A stretch of DNA of 13,667 nt from CAYOOT01 sp964405665 (GTDB lineage Bacteria > Bdellovibrionota_C > UBA2361 > SZUA-149 > CAZDWZ01). Below the pieces are notes generated by a model. It did no database searches. It had not been told where the DNA came from and saw only the letters and a program-made list of their open reading frames with translations. The stretch is taken from positions 1 through 13,667 of the forward strand of contig CAYOOT010000074.1 of the NCBI GenBank assembly GCA_964405665.1, read 5' to 3'. Below are positions 13,494 to 13,667 of this stretch, piece by piece (the stretch's first letter is position 1; each line of letters opens with the position of its first letter). The translations under genes and the position numbers were made by a program.

Positions 13494-13563
13494 CTCTCCC
13501 CTTTTCCTCACATAAAGAATATTCTAGTACTGGAATATATGCAGCGTGAGGAAAAGGGGAGAG
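13494..13563. repeat. 70 bp palindromic element directly after rpoD
   Basis: CTCTCCCCTTTTCCTCAC at 13494-13511 and its exact reverse complement at 13546-13563 form an 18 bp inverted repeat around a 34 nt AT-rich loop. The loop contains a second nested stem (ATATTC at 13519-13524 with GAATAT at 13533-13538). The left arm begins at the base after the rpoD TAA. No T-tract follows on the plus strand, so it is not a standard intrinsic terminator. Its position suggests 3'-end formation or RNA stabilisation, or a small inserted repeat. It does not share the GCGGAC core of the two other GC-rich hairpins. Confidence 0.8.
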
Positions 13564-13605
13564 CTTGACATCCCGCAGTTAATAAGAGACTTATACGAAT
13601 AAATC

Positions 13606-13667
13606 GGCCCTGTAGCTCAGTTGGTTAGAGCACCCGGCTCATAACCGGAGGGTCCCAGGTTCAAGTC
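13606..13667 (+). tRNA. tRNA with CAU anticodon (Met or lysidine-type Ile2), 3' end beyond the window
   Basis: The first 62 nt of a tRNA can be laid out. The 5' acceptor strand is GGCCCTG (13606-13612), then TA at positions 8-9. The D arm is GCTC-AGTTGGTTA-GAGC, and the anticodon arm is CCCGG-CTCATAA-CCGGA with anticodon CAT at 13640-13642. A GGGTC variable loop follows, then the start of the T arm, CCAGG-TTCAAGT. The 3' T-stem and acceptor strands lie outside the window. The variable loop and anticodon loop match elongator tRNA-Met of E. coli, but tRNA-Ile2 has the same anticodon loop in DNA. An initiator tRNA is less likely because its anticodon stem has three GC pairs next to the loop, and here there are only two. 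The outermost anticodon-stem pair is a C-A mismatch. Confidence 0.9.

Noticed and set aside
13565..13600. tRNA promoter from TTGACA (13565-13570) and TTATAC (13591-13596)
   Set aside because: The -35 is perfect but the spacer is 20 nt and the -10 match is poor. It may be real, but I do not consider it supported enough to annotate.

Overview
The window is about 13.7 kb of AT-rich, gene-dense DNA from a bacterium with an outer membrane. It encodes LpxD (lipid A synthesis), a BamD-type beta-barrel assembly lipoprotein, two lipoproteins with clear lipoboxes, a Tat translocase, and adjacent dnaG and rpoD genes. Gene content and the style of the RpoD and Rrf2 proteins suggest a deltaproteobacterium-like lineage, but this is an inference without a phylogeny. 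TAA, TAG and TGA are all used as stops, so the standard bacterial code applies.

Layout, left to right. An Rrf2-family regulator lies on the minus strand at 13-450. A minus-strand pair follows, transcribed lpxD then bamD (3003 to 677, 29 bp gap). Divergent from lpxD is a plus-strand lipoprotein with two DUF4397-like repeats (3091-3789). It converges on a minus-strand pair: a periplasmic leucine/amide-type binding protein followed by wecB (6226 to 3951). The gap between these convergent genes is filled by a 150 bp element with perfect 32 bp GC-rich inverted repeats. Divergent from the binding protein is a 560-residue, roughly 41-cysteine protein (6323-8005) with matched zinc modules at both ends. 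It meets tatC tail to tail, sharing the four bases CTAG. tatA/B and tatC (9086 to 8002, ATGA overlap) are divergent from dnaG and rpoD (9317-13493). The tat-dnaG gap holds two opposing terminator-like hairpins. rpoD is followed at once by a 70 bp palindromic element, then by the first 62 nt of a tRNA with anticodon CAU that runs off the window.

Functionally the region is mostly housekeeping: envelope assembly (LpxD, BamD), surface glycan precursor supply (WecB), protein export (TatA/B, TatC), replication priming (DnaG) and primary sigma factor (RpoD). The least explained parts are the cysteine-rich protein, the C-terminal extension of BamD, and the GC-rich palindromes, which contrast sharply with the surrounding AT-rich DNA and look like REP/REPIN or small non-autonomous elements. 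I see no CRISPR array, prophage, transposase gene or defence locus.
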